Of a stretch of DNA of 64,000 bases, positions 25,719-34,552 are shown in pieces. The DNA is from Chitinophagaceae bacterium UBA7600. GTDB taxonomy: Bacteria; Bacteroidota; Bacteroidia; Chitinophagales; Chitinophagaceae. The stretch is from positions 17,795 to 81,794 of the forward strand of contig DLKC01000093.1 in NCBI GenBank assembly GCA_002478885.1, written 5' to 3'. Within the stretch, counting starts at the first letter, position 1. Every line of letters starts with the position of its first letter. A program made the translations under genes and the position numbers. A model generated the notes under the pieces. It was given only the letters and a program-made list of their open reading frames with translations. It did not search any database and was not told where the DNA came from.

Positions 25719-25780
25719 GTTTATGGGGCCAGACTGCAGCAACCAAGGCGGCGTTCCTTGCGTCGCACTCTTCAACTGCT
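25719..25780 (+). repeat. Dispersed intergenic element, copy F25758
   Basis: Exact core TTGCGTCGCAC at 25758-25768, with GGGGCCAGAC at the left and CTCTTCAACTGC at the right. Confidence 0.85.
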
Positions 25781-25837
25781 GTATTTTTTTCAGCATTAAA
25801 AATATATTTTTAAGAAATTAACACTGCAGCCGGAACT

Positions 25838-26959
25838 ATGCGCACAAAACAACAACTGTTTCTGATAAAATGTATAAGTGCTGTTGTATGCCTGTTTTGC
25901 ACAAATATATCTTTAGCCAACATGGCTTCTCCCCTCAGGCCGGGAACATATGCAAGCGATGCTTTCTCCAGCCGCGATATCGATATTTTGAAGGAACGCA
26001 TACATATTACAGTAGACCAGGATTTTCGAAATGCTTTTTATAAAATCGAGTATTACATACGAAGTGATAGCGCGGGCAGCCAAGTTCCTCTGTTATTTTA
26101 TGCGAAAGACTATAAGGGAGCGTTCAGGGTTTGGGTAGACGACAAGGCGGTAACGCTGCTTGATATACCCCCATCTTACACAGCGGGCGACAGCGTCGTT
26201 GAAAAATTCTCCAATGCCTTTTCTGATGGTGCCAATAGCGAAAAGCCCGCGGTAACCATTCATTGGGATAAAAACAGATCTGCGCTTTACAGCCTGGATG
26301 ATTTAAAATATTTCGAAGTCGCTATATCAAAAGGCGAGCACCAAATACGCGTAGAGTATGTTGCTGCGGTATGGACAGATGTTTCCGGATGGATAAAGGA
26401 ATACAGTTTTCGTTATGCGCTTTCACCCGCACAGCATTGGCGCTCTTTTAGCTCACTCGAGATAACCGTTGACGGAACGGCATTTAACAGATCACTTGAG
26501 TCGAATGTTGGTAATCCATCAAGAGGTAGCACCAATGCAATAGCTACCTGGAATTTTTCGAAATTACCGGGTGACTATTTTGAGATCGTGTACAAGCCAC
26601 AGGTTAATGCTTTTGTTGCTTTGCTCATTGCGGTAGCGCCTTTTGGACTCGCGATTATTTTTGGATTACTCCTTATGCTGTTGCATTTTTTCAGTATCAA
26701 AAAATTCAGGGGACAAAACCCGGAAACAAAATATTCCTGGATAATGATCGCCGGCAGTTTGCTCATCCCCTTGGCGATATTGATCTTTTATATTGGCGCC
26801 TATGATATTATTGACGACCTCATTGGTGAAGATGCAGGCAGGTATCACGGCTATACGTTCCTGGCAATTGCTTTATACCCGCTTATCTTGCCAGTCTACT
26901 TTTTCGTAATGTGGCTTGTTGATAAGCAGATAAAGCTTAGGATAGCCAAAAGCGCATAA
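25838..26959 (+). CDS. Exported membrane-anchored protein, unknown function
   Basis: A 373-residue protein. It has a signal peptide (about 1-28, LIKCISAVVCLFCTNISLA), a soluble beta-rich domain of about 220 residues, then three hydrophobic helices near 253-281, 300-320 and 340-360, and a basic tail. The large soluble region is therefore probably periplasmic, with the C-terminus in the inner membrane. I recognise no family or catalytic motif. It is a single-gene unit: a strong terminator follows at 26984-27018. Element copies F25758 and R27073 flank it on both sides with their CTTGTAC-type ends facing the gene. Confidence 0.7.
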   Translation: MRTKQQLFLIKCISAVVCLFCTNISLANMASPLRPGTYASDAFSSRDIDILKERIHITVDQDFRNAFYKIEYYIRSDSAGSQVPLLFYAKDYKGAFRVWVDDKAVTLLDIPPSYTAGDSVVEKFSNAFSDGANSEKPAVTIHWDKNRSALYSLDDLKYFEVAISKGEHQIRVEYVAAVWTDVSGWIKEYSFRYALSPAQHWRSFSSLEITVDGTAFNRSLESNVGNPSRGSTNAIATWNFSKLPGDYFEIVYKPQVNAFVALLIAVAPFGLAIIFGLLLMLLHFFSIKKFRGQNPETKYSWIMIAGSLLIPLAILIFYIGAYDIIDDLIGEDAGRYHGYTFLAIALYPLILPVYFFVMWLVDKQIKLRIAKSA

Positions 26960-26983
26960 AATTTTAATGCAGCCGAATTAAAC

Positions 26984-27018
26984 AAAAGAGCGCCACAAGA
27001 TTTTTGTGGCGCTCTTTT
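26984..27018 (+). terminator. Strong intrinsic terminator
   Basis: AAAAGAGCGCCACAA (26984-26998) pairs with TTGTGGCGCTCTTTT (27004-27018), a perfect 15-bp stem with a T-rich end. It serves the gene at 25838-26959 and may act on both strands. Confidence 0.92.
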
Positions 27019-27064
27019 GTTTACAGTTTTATTCATGAGGCGTAAAGCTGCACAGGGCTATGCT

Positions 27065-27119
27065 GTACAAGAGTGCGACGCAAAGAACGATGCAAAAAGT
27101 GCAAATGCCGGTAACAAAA
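27065..27119 (-). repeat. Dispersed intergenic element, copy R27073
   Basis: Exact core GTGCGACGCAA at 27073-27083 after GTACAAGA. AACGATGC and TGCCGGTAAC follow. It ends 6 bp from the S15 gene's stop codon. Confidence 0.88.
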
Positions 27120-27125
27120 TATTTG

Positions 27126-28931
27126 TCAGTTCAATTGCATTGCGGTGATAGAAGACGGATGTTCGGCATCGTGATAAATGCGGATGGTTGATTTTTTGAA
27201 GTCGCCATCATTTGCAGAAGGAATATCCATAAACTGCTGCGGATTTCTGTCGACGAGGGGAAACCAGCTACTTTGAATTTGGATCATGATTTTATGACCT
27301 TTTAGGAAGGTATGCGCCATATCGTTGAGCACCAGTTTTATGTCGGTGATTTTGTTTGGAACAAATGCTTCCGGTTTTTCAAAACTGTTGCGAAATTTAC
27401 CACGCAATATCTCTGCGCGCACGAGTTGCTGCGTTTGACTTCCATCGGGTAAAACGTCGATCACCTTAACAATAAAGTCGGCATCGGTTGTGCTAATGCT
27501 TGCTGATAGATTTGCGGTTATTGGCCCGCAGATGGTTATATCATTTTTGAGTTCTGTGCTTTGGAAATACAACACATCACTGCGTTTAGAGGCAAAGCTT
27601 TGATCTGCGCACAAATACTCATTGATGCGATCGTCTGATTTTTGGTTAATGTATGGAACGGGATTCGCAGGGTCGGAAACATAGTCGTCGTAACCGGAAA
27701 GTCTTGGCTTATCAAGGCTTAATTCATGATTTGCATTCAGTGACCAGGTTGCAGTGCTGGTATTTTTAGGCGGCCATACATCAAAGGATTTCCATTCGTT
27801 GCTGCCGGTGAAAAATACAGTTGCTTCGGCAGCGTTATAATTGCCTTTGCCTTTCAGGTAATGATTAAAGAAATCGAATTCTATTTGCTGAAAATAATCA
27901 GCGGTATTGCTGTTAAAATTGTAAGAGCCAAAATGGCTCCAGTCTTTGCTTTCCCATGCTCCATGCGTCCACGGGCCAAATACGAAGCGGTTATCGTTTC
28001 CTTTGTTTTGTTTTTCAATAGCCTGGTAGGTATTGATCGCGCCAAACATGTCTTCCGCATCGAACAATCCGCCCACAACAAGTGTAGCCGGTTTAATATT
28101 GTATAAGTGCTTCCTAATATTTCGTGCCTGCCAGTAACTATCATTGGTTGCGTGCTGCAGGTATTCGTTCCATATTTTGCTTTGACCTTTAAAGTAAGTG
28201 TTATTGAAATTTTTCAGTGTGCCTGTTTGCAGGTAAAAGTCGTACGCATCGTCGATTTTGATGTTATTGCTCACCTGCGTGTATTGCTTCAGGGGTTCCG
28301 GCCTTGGGTGGTCGAAGAAATTCATGAAGCTAAAATTATCCATAAGGAAAAATGCCCCTCGGTGATAGGCGTCATCGCCTTCAAACTCATCAGTAACAGG
28401 TGCCTGGGGTGAAACGGCCATTATCGCCGGATGCGCACCAGGCAAAGCAGCCGTGGCATAAAAGCCGGGGTAAGAAATGCCATAGATGCCAACTTTGCCA
28501 TTGTTGTCGTGGATATTCTTCAGCAGCCAGTCAACGGTGTCGTACGTGTCGCTGCTTTCGTCGATATCGCTTTTGCTTTTCTTGTTATCAATTGCCGGTG
28601 TCATTTCCTCGAAGATGCCTTCGCTCATGTGACGACCTCTTACATCCTGATAAACGAAAATATATTTTTCATTGGCGAAGAATTTATTCGGGCCGAGGCT
28701 TCTGCGAACGTTTTGTTCTCCGTAGGGAGCGCAGGAATACGGCGTTCGTTGCATAAGGATGGGGTAATTTTCCGATGAATCCAATGGCAGATAAATAGCT
28801 GTGAATAGTTTAACGCCGTCACGCATGGGGATCATTGTCTCTATTTTACGGTAACCGGTCGCTGCCGTTTGCTGCGCACAGGCATTAAAAAGGCTACAAC
28901 CAAGCAGGGCGATAAGCAAAGTGATTTTCAT
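27126..28931 (-). CDS. Exported CocE/NonD-family (S15) hydrolase
   Basis: A 601-residue alpha/beta hydrolase related to X-Pro dipeptidyl-peptidases and cocaine esterase. It has an N-terminal signal (MKITLLIALLGCSLFNACAQ); cysteines at 12 and 18 make a lipoprotein possible but the lipobox is not clear. The catalytic domain starts with MIPMRDGVKLFTAIYLP. The triad candidates are GISYPGFYA with S153, GLFDAEDMFG and FGPWTHGAW. The C-terminal jelly-roll domain (about 380-600) matches X-Pro_dipeptidase C-terminal folds. Although the frame is open to 29045, the ATG at 28931 gives the signal peptide. It could act as an acyl-amino-acid or ester hydrolase; the substrate is unknown. It is divergent from lspA. 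Confidence 0.88.
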   Translation of the reverse strand: MKITLLIALLGCSLFNACAQQTAATGYRKIETMIPMRDGVKLFTAIYLPLDSSENYPILMQRTPYSCAPYGEQNVRRSLGPNKFFANEKYIFVYQDVRGRHMSEGIFEEMTPAIDNKKSKSDIDESSDTYDTVDWLLKNIHDNNGKVGIYGISYPGFYATAALPGAHPAIMAVSPQAPVTDEFEGDDAYHRGAFFLMDNFSFMNFFDHPRPEPLKQYTQVSNNIKIDDAYDFYLQTGTLKNFNNTYFKGQSKIWNEYLQHATNDSYWQARNIRKHLYNIKPATLVVGGLFDAEDMFGAINTYQAIEKQNKGNDNRFVFGPWTHGAWESKDWSHFGSYNFNSNTADYFQQIEFDFFNHYLKGKGNYNAAEATVFFTGSNEWKSFDVWPPKNTSTATWSLNANHELSLDKPRLSGYDDYVSDPANPVPYINQKSDDRINEYLCADQSFASKRSDVLYFQSTELKNDITICGPITANLSASISTTDADFIVKVIDVLPDGSQTQQLVRAEILRGKFRNSFEKPEAFVPNKITDIKLVLNDMAHTFLKGHKIMIQIQSSWFPLVDRNPQQFMDIPSANDGDFKKSTIRIYHDAEHPSSITAMQLN

Positions 28932-29105
28932 AAAAAAGAATTGAAATATTTGAGTTGGTGAAATTCGAGAAACAGCGCTGACAAAAAAATAATTTTTTAT
29001 GGATGATAGAAACAGTGGATTGAGCGTGATTCCAGGCGATGCCAACAGTGCCTTGTTAATGGTTTAAACCAATGTTAAGTTATAAGGCACAGTAACCAAT
29101 TCCCT

Positions 29106-29113
29106 TATCTTTG
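29106..29113 (+). promoter_or_regulatory. -7 box for lspA
   Basis: TATCTTTG matches TAnnTTTG exactly. The first in-frame TTG (29111) overlaps this box, which argues for the GTG at 29132 as start. Confidence 0.6.
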
Positions 29114-29131
29114 CCGCAAAACTCAATAAAC

Positions 29132-29803
29132 GTGAAGGGAAGGCAAGTCGCTTTTTTAATTATAGCCATCTTACTGGCAGACCAGGCATTAAAAGTCTAT
29201 ATTAAAACCAACTACTATTTAGGCGAGGAGCATAATGTGATCGGAGATTGGTTCAGGCTGCATTTTGTGGAGAACGAAGGCATGGCCTGGGGCTGGAAAT
29301 TTGGCGGCGATTTTGGCAAAATCATCCTCACTCTGTTCAGGCTTGTAGCGGTTATTTTTGGTACTTTTTACCTGCGTAGCATTGTGCAGAAAAAATACCA
29401 CAAAGGATTTATCATCTGCGCGGCCTTAATTTATGCAGGGGCCTTGGGTAATCTTATAGATAGCATGTTCTACGGCCTCATTTTTAACAACAGCGAACCT
29501 TTTTTAGTGGCACAATTGCTCCCCGATACCGGCGGGTATACGAGCTTTCTTCACGGCAAAGTGGTAGACATGCTCTACTTTCCCATTATTCACGACGCGA
29601 AATTTCCAGCATGGTTCCCTGTCTGGGGTGGTGAAGACTTTGAGTTTTTCAGGCCGGTATTCAACCTCGCCGACGCTTCTATTTCAACCGGCGTAATCGC
29701 GTTGCTGATCTGGCAGAAGAGATTCTTTCCCAAGAAGGATGATGAGCCCAAGCCGAGCACAGAAACAGAAGCGGTGGTTAACGACAGCACGCAGGTACTT
29801 TGA
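29132..29803 (+). CDS. lspA: Lipoprotein signal peptidase (SPase II)
   Basis: A 223-residue inner-membrane aspartic protease that removes signal peptides from prolipoproteins after lipidation. It has four hydrophobic helices. Conserved blocks are ADQALKVYIKTNY, HFVENEGMAWG, GNLIDSMFYG with the first catalytic aspartate and FNLADASISTG with the second. A roughly 55-residue insertion between the last two (NSEPFLVAQLLPDTGG..., with HGKVVDMLYFPI) is usual in Bacteroidota members. The start is taken as GTG at 29132, because the upstream TTG lies in the promoter box. The polar tail is about 25 residues. A terminator follows. Confidence 0.93.
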   Translation: MKGRQVAFLIIAILLADQALKVYIKTNYYLGEEHNVIGDWFRLHFVENEGMAWGWKFGGDFGKIILTLFRLVAVIFGTFYLRSIVQKKYHKGFIICAALIYAGALGNLIDSMFYGLIFNNSEPFLVAQLLPDTGGYTSFLHGKVVDMLYFPIIHDAKFPAWFPVWGGEDFEFFRPVFNLADASISTGVIALLIWQKRFFPKKDDEPKPSTETEAVVNDSTQVL

Positions 29804-29890
29804 TATAATTGTATCGCAGGACCGTGGTTGATTCCTGGGTACGGAACATTCAATCTGAAACAGTAGATTTAAACGTCATCAAAAAATAGC

Positions 29891-29914
29891 AAAGGCCGTT
29901 ACCCGGCCTTTTAT
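29891..29914 (+). terminator. Terminator of lspA
   Basis: AAAGGCCG (29891-29898) pairs with CGGCCTTT (29904-29911), followed by TATT. It lies 88 bp after the lspA stop. Confidence 0.85.
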
Positions 29915-29999
29915 TATTTAAGGCATATGAAAGGACCATTGTAATATTGCTTTGTTATTTTCGTGCAGTGTTCTCGTAACAATTTATAAATCGCTCTAC

Positions 30000-31217
30000 T
30001 TGAACTTTCTTTTTGCATGGCGGTATTTCCGTTCTAAAAAATCTGTCAACACCATCAATATCATTGCATGGATCAGCGTGCTTGCCATTGCTGTAGGTAC
30101 GGCTGCTCTCATCATTGTATTAAGTGTATTCAACGGTTTTGAAGATTTGGTAAAAGGGTTGTATAGCGATTTCTATTCCGACGTAAGAGTAACTGCTACG
30201 AAAGGAAAATTTATTACCTGCACACCCGATCAAATCACAAAAATAAAAGCGGTAACTGGTGTGGCCCGGATAAGCCTTTATGCAGAAGAAAAGGCGGTGC
30301 TCACCAATGGCGACTATCAAACTATTGTTTATTTAAAAGGCGTTGATGATCAGTTTAAATCTGTATGTGATATTCCAAAACATATTGAAACCGGTGCTTA
30401 TAGTCTAGGCTCAACTGATCAGCCCTTACTTGTGCTTGGCTCGGGTATAAGCAACGCAGTTGGAGCTATGCCCGATGATAAACTCATTAATCTTATCATT
30501 TACCTGCCCAACCGAAAGGCTACAAATTTCAACAGCATCGATGCCATGCATTCTTACAATGTGGCGCCGGCAGGCATCTTCGCGATTCAGCAGGAATTTG
30601 ATGATAAGTATGCAATCACCAACATCGCTTTCCTGCAATACATGCTCGACTTGCAGCCTGGGGAAATCAGTGGCATCGAGATTGCCTTGTCTCCCGGCGC
30701 CGATGAAAACAAAATAAAAAAATCGTTGCAGCAAATCCTTGGGAGCAACTACGCAGTTCAGACAAGGTATGAACAGAATCAAAGCCTGTTCAGCATTATG
30801 CAAATGGAAAAATGGGTCATCTACGCCATTCTTTCACTGATACTGTTAGTGGCAGCATTTAACATGATCGGGGCGTTAACCATGCTTGTGCTGGAAAAGC
30901 AAAAAGACATAGCTGTGCTCAAGGCCATGGGTGCACACGATGCAAAAATTCAACGTATCTTCTTAAGCGAAGGCTTATTACTCGCTGCTGTTGGCGGTGT
31001 TTCCGGAATGCTTATCGCGTTGGTCATTTGCGAACTGCAACAAAATTTTCACCTTGTAAAACTTGAGGGCAACACATTCATCATTGACTATTACCCCGTG
31101 CAAATGCACCTACCCGATTTCCTGCTCGTAGCAATAACGGTGTTCACTGTGGCCATTATTGCCGCATGGGTGCCTTCCCGTAAAGCTGCGGTTCAACTGT
31201 ATTCGTTAAAAAGTTAG
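30000..31217 (+). CDS. LolC/LolE-like lipoprotein-releasing ABC permease (FtsX family)
   Basis: A 405-residue inner-membrane protein. The first helix follows FAWRYFRSKKSVNTINIIAWISV, a periplasmic MacB-like domain covers about 60-250, and three C-terminal helices include AAFNMIGALTMLVLEKQKDIAVLKAMGA, the coupling segment of FtsX-type permeases. Such proteins extract lipoproteins from the inner membrane with a LolD ATPase, not present here. The frame is open from 29952, but TATTTTCG at 29956-29963 looks like a -7 box, and the TTG at 30000 gives the usual MNF-like beginning. The neighbour lspA acts in the same lipoprotein pathway, but a terminator separates them. Element F31261 begins 3 bp after the stop. 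Confidence 0.88.
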   Translation: MNFLFAWRYFRSKKSVNTINIIAWISVLAIAVGTAALIIVLSVFNGFEDLVKGLYSDFYSDVRVTATKGKFITCTPDQITKIKAVTGVARISLYAEEKAVLTNGDYQTIVYLKGVDDQFKSVCDIPKHIETGAYSLGSTDQPLLVLGSGISNAVGAMPDDKLINLIIYLPNRKATNFNSIDAMHSYNVAPAGIFAIQQEFDDKYAITNIAFLQYMLDLQPGEISGIEIALSPGADENKIKKSLQQILGSNYAVQTRYEQNQSLFSIMQMEKWVIYAILSLILLVAAFNMIGALTMLVLEKQKDIAVLKAMGAHDAKIQRIFLSEGLLLAAVGGVSGMLIALVICELQQNFHLVKLEGNTFIIDYYPVQMHLPDFLLVAITVFTVAIIAAWVPSRKAAVQLYSLKS

Positions 31218-31220
31218 AAG

Positions 31221-31280
31221 ATTTTTATGTTCCCGGCAGTTGTGCATAAGGCATCGGCTCTTGCGTCGCACTCTTGTACG
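31221..31280 (+). repeat. Dispersed intergenic element, copy F31261
   Basis: Exact core TTGCGTCGCAC at 31261-31271. T-run plus TTCCCGGC at the left, GGCATCGGC before the core and CTCTTGTACGGC after it. Confidence 0.92.
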
Positions 31281-31404
31281 GCATAACTTTTATCAAAACT
31301 GGTTTGCGCAGCCGTTTAGTGATTGTTGTGGTGCGGGCTCCGGAATTATTGGAAGAAGTTCAAACCTTTCGATCATCACTTTGTATGCAAAGCAGGCTAC
31401 ATAG

Positions 31405-32061
31405 TCATAGCTTTAAGTCTTTTATTTTCCTCATCACAGCGCTTGTTATAGCATCGCAGTAAATGAGATTGAATTCAAAGATTTCCTGCCGGCTGTATGA
31501 TTTTTCAATTTCCTTTCGCAGCAATGCTTTGGCGCGATTAAGTCGCACTTTTACATTGGTATCGCTTATGTTCAACGCTTCTGCAGTTTCAGCTATATTC
31601 AACCCGTTCATCTCTCTCATTGAAAACACGAGCCGGTAATCAATCGGCACATTTTGTAAAGCATTTTCAATCACAAAACCCAATTCCCTGTTCGCAACAG
31701 TTTTACCGGTGTCGAGATGCTGGTTATTGGAAAACATTGGAATTGATTTATCGTTTATTTCACCCGGCATTTCATTTTTATAAACTAGCCTTTGACGTTT
31801 TCTGAAGCAGTTGTGAAGCATTATTTTGATAATCCATGTTTTAAATGATGACCGGTTTTCGAATTTTGCAAGATTGGTATAAGCATCAATAAAAGTATCC
31901 TGCATCAGGTCCTGGGCATCTTCGTGGTTGTAGTTATAACACCTGGCGGTTTTATATAAATACGCATTATTGCGCCGGATCAGGATCTCGAACAATGCAA
32001 ACTCTCCTTCCAGGATTTTCTGTATAATTTCTTTATCGGTGTATTGATCAGATAAATTCAT
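31405..32061 (-). CDS. ECF-type RNA polymerase sigma factor
   Basis: A 218-residue group 4 sigma factor. Region 2 (about 20-90) includes DAQDLMQDTFIDAYTNLAKF and FKTWIIKIMLHNCFRKRQR. Region 4 (about 130-185) includes DYRLVFSMREMNGLNIAETAEALNISDTNVKVRLNRAKALLRKEI. About 30 residues follow region 4, a common extension in this group. The frame is open upstream to 32118, but the ATG at 32061 (MNLSDQY) fits. There is no anti-sigma gene beside it; instead a DoxX-like membrane protein gene precedes it by 13 bp and would be co-transcribed. What it responds to cannot be told from sequence. Confidence 0.92.
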   Translation of the reverse strand: MNLSDQYTDKEIIQKILEGEFALFEILIRRNNAYLYKTARCYNYNHEDAQDLMQDTFIDAYTNLAKFENRSSFKTWIIKIMLHNCFRKRQRLVYKNEMPGEINDKSIPMFSNNQHLDTGKTVANRELGFVIENALQNVPIDYRLVFSMREMNGLNIAETAEALNISDTNVKVRLNRAKALLRKEIEKSYSRQEIFEFNLIYCDAITSAVMRKIKDLKL

Positions 32062-32074
32062 CCCGGATTTTTTA

Positions 32075-32458
32075 TTATGAAATAAATTTTGACATCCGTG
32101 CCATAGAATAGGCCCCAATGGCCATTACAAGATCCCGCACAGCTACATCCAGGTAAGTTCCTCCCGCCAGCAAACTAAATGCGATCAGTGTTAACCATGC
32201 TGCTACGATGTATCCGCCGATAGCAGGTTTTTTCAGTACGACCAGGCCGGCAATAATTTCTATTACACCAACGAGCATCATAAAGGTATGAGTTGAAAAT
32301 GGCAGCAGGTGTACGATGGCGGGATTTATATAATCCTCCCAACGAGTAAGCAGGTCGGTGAATTTATCGAGCCCTGCAACAATCGGTACCAGGCCGAAGG
32401 TTAATTTAAGCAGGTTAATAACTGGTTTTACCGGGTTATTTAAACTTAGCGTTTCCAT
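32075..32458 (-). CDS. DoxX-like small membrane protein
   Basis: A 127-residue protein with four hydrophobic helices (about 14-31, 55-75, 80-98 and 105-122). The pattern LKLTFGLVPIVAGLDKFTDLLTRWEDYINP and LMLVGVIEIIAGLVVLKKP fits the DoxX/DoxD-like superfamily. Its function is uncertain; relatives are linked to thiol or redox stress. It is the first gene of a two-gene operon with the ECF sigma factor, so the protein may belong to the sigma regulon or influence it; that is inference. Confidence 0.8.
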   Translation of the reverse strand: METLSLNNPVKPVINLLKLTFGLVPIVAGLDKFTDLLTRWEDYINPAIVHLLPFSTHTFMMLVGVIEIIAGLVVLKKPAIGGYIVAAWLTLIAFSLLAGGTYLDVAVRDLVMAIGAYSMARMSKFIS

Positions 32459-32590
32459 TGTATAGTTTTTAAGTGAGTATTACTATAACAGAGTAAGCGG
32501 GAAAGAAAAAGGTTACAAAGAGCGGAGACTTTTTTAATATGTCCCGAAAATGAATCTGCAGAAAGCCTGCGTGATTAGAATACAGGGAGG

Positions 32591-32615
32591 TTTCGCGGCT
32601 TTGGAAGCCGCGAAA
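32591..32615. other. Strong hairpin, role unclear
   Basis: TTTCGCGGCTT (32591-32601) and AAGCCGCGAAA (32605-32615) form a perfect 11-bp stem with a three-base loop. It has no proper T-run on either strand and is not part of the dispersed element. It lies between the tandem minus-strand POT and DoxX genes. Confidence 0.7.
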
Positions 32616-32644
32616 TCGTTCGTTTTGTCGCTTATAAACTGGAC

Positions 32645-32700
32645 GTACACGAGTGCGACGCAACAGGTGATGCCAGCTGTACAAAAGCCGGGCACATAAA
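32645..32700 (-). repeat. Dispersed intergenic element, copy R32653
   Basis: Exact core GTGCGACGCAA at 32653-32663, then GGTGATGCC and GCCGGGCACATAAA. One of the best-preserved copies. Confidence 0.93.
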
Positions 32701-32705
32701 TGCAA

Positions 32706-32736
32706 ATAAAAAAGCGACACAATGGTGCCGCTTTTG
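32706..32736 (-). terminator. Terminator of POT transporter gene
   Basis: AAAAGCG (32710-32716) with ACAC and the opposing GTG plus CGCTTTT (32729-32735) form a stem with one bulge. It lies 22 bp after the POT stop on the minus strand. Confidence 0.72.
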
Positions 32737-32757
32737 AAAAAATATTTACCGTAAGGC

Positions 32758-34422
32758 CTAATCGTTCATTTCACTTGCTTCTGCAACCACCTTGTTTAGT
32801 TTGTTGGTAAGCGGGAAGAGCAATAAACCGGCAATGAGTGCGGCAATAACGCTGATGCCAAAGAAGACTGCTTTGTTATCGAATTGATCCCAGAATCCGG
32901 CGAGTATGCCAGAAATTTTGCCACCGAGCGAAGTCGTTAGGAACCAGCCGCCCATCATTAATGCAGTGAACCTTCTTGGGGCCACTTTAGAAACAAGTGA
33001 TAAGCCAACAGGGCTCATAAACAATTCGCTGATGGTAAACACGCCATAACTTGAAATGATCCATGCACTCGAAACTTTGTTTTCATAAATATTGGTAGAA
33101 AGGCATGCAAGCACCATAATAAGTGAGGATGAGCCTGCGATGATGGTTCCCCAGGCAAATTTTACTGGGGTATTGAGCTCTTTTTTTCTCGCTCGGAGCC
33201 AGCCAAAAAATCCGACCACGATGGGAGTAAGCACGATGATCCAGAACGGGTTTACTGACTGGTAAATTTCTGTTGAGATAAGTTTCAGATCCTGTCCTTC
33301 AGGCGGCCATTGATCTTTTGGCAAATTTTGCAAGTAGGGGTCAGTGCCCATATGTGTAAGCACTTTTCCATCGGGGCCGGTCTGTGCCCTGAATTGTTTA
33401 TCGAGCACAGCAACATCGTGTTGTTGTGTATTTACGTTTTGTAAAAACCCAAAAGGCTTTAAAAAATTCTCTACAGCCGGTGGCGTTTCGCGGTTGGTAT
33501 ATGTGTCGGCCCAAATGGTTAATGCTGTAGAGTTCTGGTTGTAAATGTTCCAGAATATGATAGCGACGCCAAAGATGGTAAGCAAGGTTCCGAGCCTGGC
33601 TTTATCAAAACCCTTAGCACGGTACCAAAGGCCGAAGTAGAAAATGATGATGGGAATACTTGCAAAAATGAATGCATCGTTGGAGTCGGAACCGATGAGG
33701 TTGCCAGGAATATTCCAGCCGATGATGCCCGCAAGGATAGCGGGTAAAAATACATACAAACCAATCTTGGAAATGGGCATGTCTTCTTTTTGTGGGGGCT
33801 TGATAATGTCGGCATGCTTCACATCCTTTATACCAGTCGCGAACCAGATTAAACTCAAAACCATTCCCACGCCTGCAGCTGCAAATGCATAACCCCATGA
33901 ATAGTTAATGCGGAGATAGGCCGCTACAAAATTGCAAACAAATCCGCCGATATTGATGCCCATATAAAAGATGTTATAAGCCACGTCTTTCTTTGGCCTC
34001 AGGTCTTCCCTGTTGTAAATATTACCAAGTAACGTGCTGATATTGGGTTTAAAAAAACCGTTACCGATAACCACTGTGCCGAGAGCCGCAAACAATAATG
34101 TATTATTACCAGGGATTGCCAGCATGAAATAGCCCAATGCCATTAAGGCACCTCCCAGGAAAATGGATTTTACATAGCCGAGATAACGGTCGGCGATAAG
34201 TCCGCCAATAAAAGGCGTGAGGTAAACCAGTGCCACATAGGACCCAACTATATCCACTCCTGTAGCGGTGTCCATTCCTTTGCCTCCGTTACTGGCAGTG
34301 TCTTTAAGATAAAGGAGCAGGATGCCGATCATGAGATAGTAGCCGAAACGTTCCCACATTTCGGTAAAGAACAAAACGTAAAGCCCTCGCGGGTGGCCCT
34401 TCCTGATGGCGGTTTGATTCAT
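32758..34422 (-). CDS. Proton-dependent oligopeptide transporter (POT family)
   Basis: A 554-residue inner-membrane carrier of the major facilitator superfamily that takes up di- and tripeptides with protons. The first helix carries the ExxERFxYY signature (E21, E24, R25, Y28, Y29). IGGLIADRYLG is the family loop after helix 2, and GNGFFKPNISTLLGNIY, DVAYNIFYMGINIGGF and ISELFMSPVGLSLVSKVAP are typical POT blocks. A periplasmic insert (about 305-390, including NSTALTIWADTYTN) is common in Bacteroidota members. Together with the exported M28 peptidase and S15 hydrolase in this window it fits a peptide-scavenging lifestyle. It is a single-gene unit with its own terminator. Confidence 0.95.
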   Translation of the reverse strand: MNQTAIRKGHPRGLYVLFFTEMWERFGYYLMIGILLLYLKDTASNGGKGMDTATGVDIVGSYVALVYLTPFIGGLIADRYLGYVKSIFLGGALMALGYFMLAIPGNNTLLFAALGTVVIGNGFFKPNISTLLGNIYNREDLRPKKDVAYNIFYMGINIGGFVCNFVAAYLRINYSWGYAFAAAGVGMVLSLIWFATGIKDVKHADIIKPPQKEDMPISKIGLYVFLPAILAGIIGWNIPGNLIGSDSNDAFIFASIPIIIFYFGLWYRAKGFDKARLGTLLTIFGVAIIFWNIYNQNSTALTIWADTYTNRETPPAVENFLKPFGFLQNVNTQQHDVAVLDKQFRAQTGPDGKVLTHMGTDPYLQNLPKDQWPPEGQDLKLISTEIYQSVNPFWIIVLTPIVVGFFGWLRARKKELNTPVKFAWGTIIAGSSSLIMVLACLSTNIYENKVSSAWIISSYGVFTISELFMSPVGLSLVSKVAPRRFTALMMGGWFLTTSLGGKISGILAGFWDQFDNKAVFFGISVIAALIAGLLLFPLTNKLNKVVAEASEMND

Positions 34423-34552
34423 AAATGGCAGTTTAAATTATAGCAAGAACAATTTAGTGCGGGCAAAGTACAGAAAATAAGAAATACCCGGCATATTTAT
34501 CAATACTGCTTTACTTTCGCGCATCTTAAATAACCATTAACAAGTGTAAAGG

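Noticed and set aside
29111..29131. TTG start for lspA
   Set aside because: The codon overlaps the -7 box TATCTTTG; the GTG at 29132 is downstream and fits.
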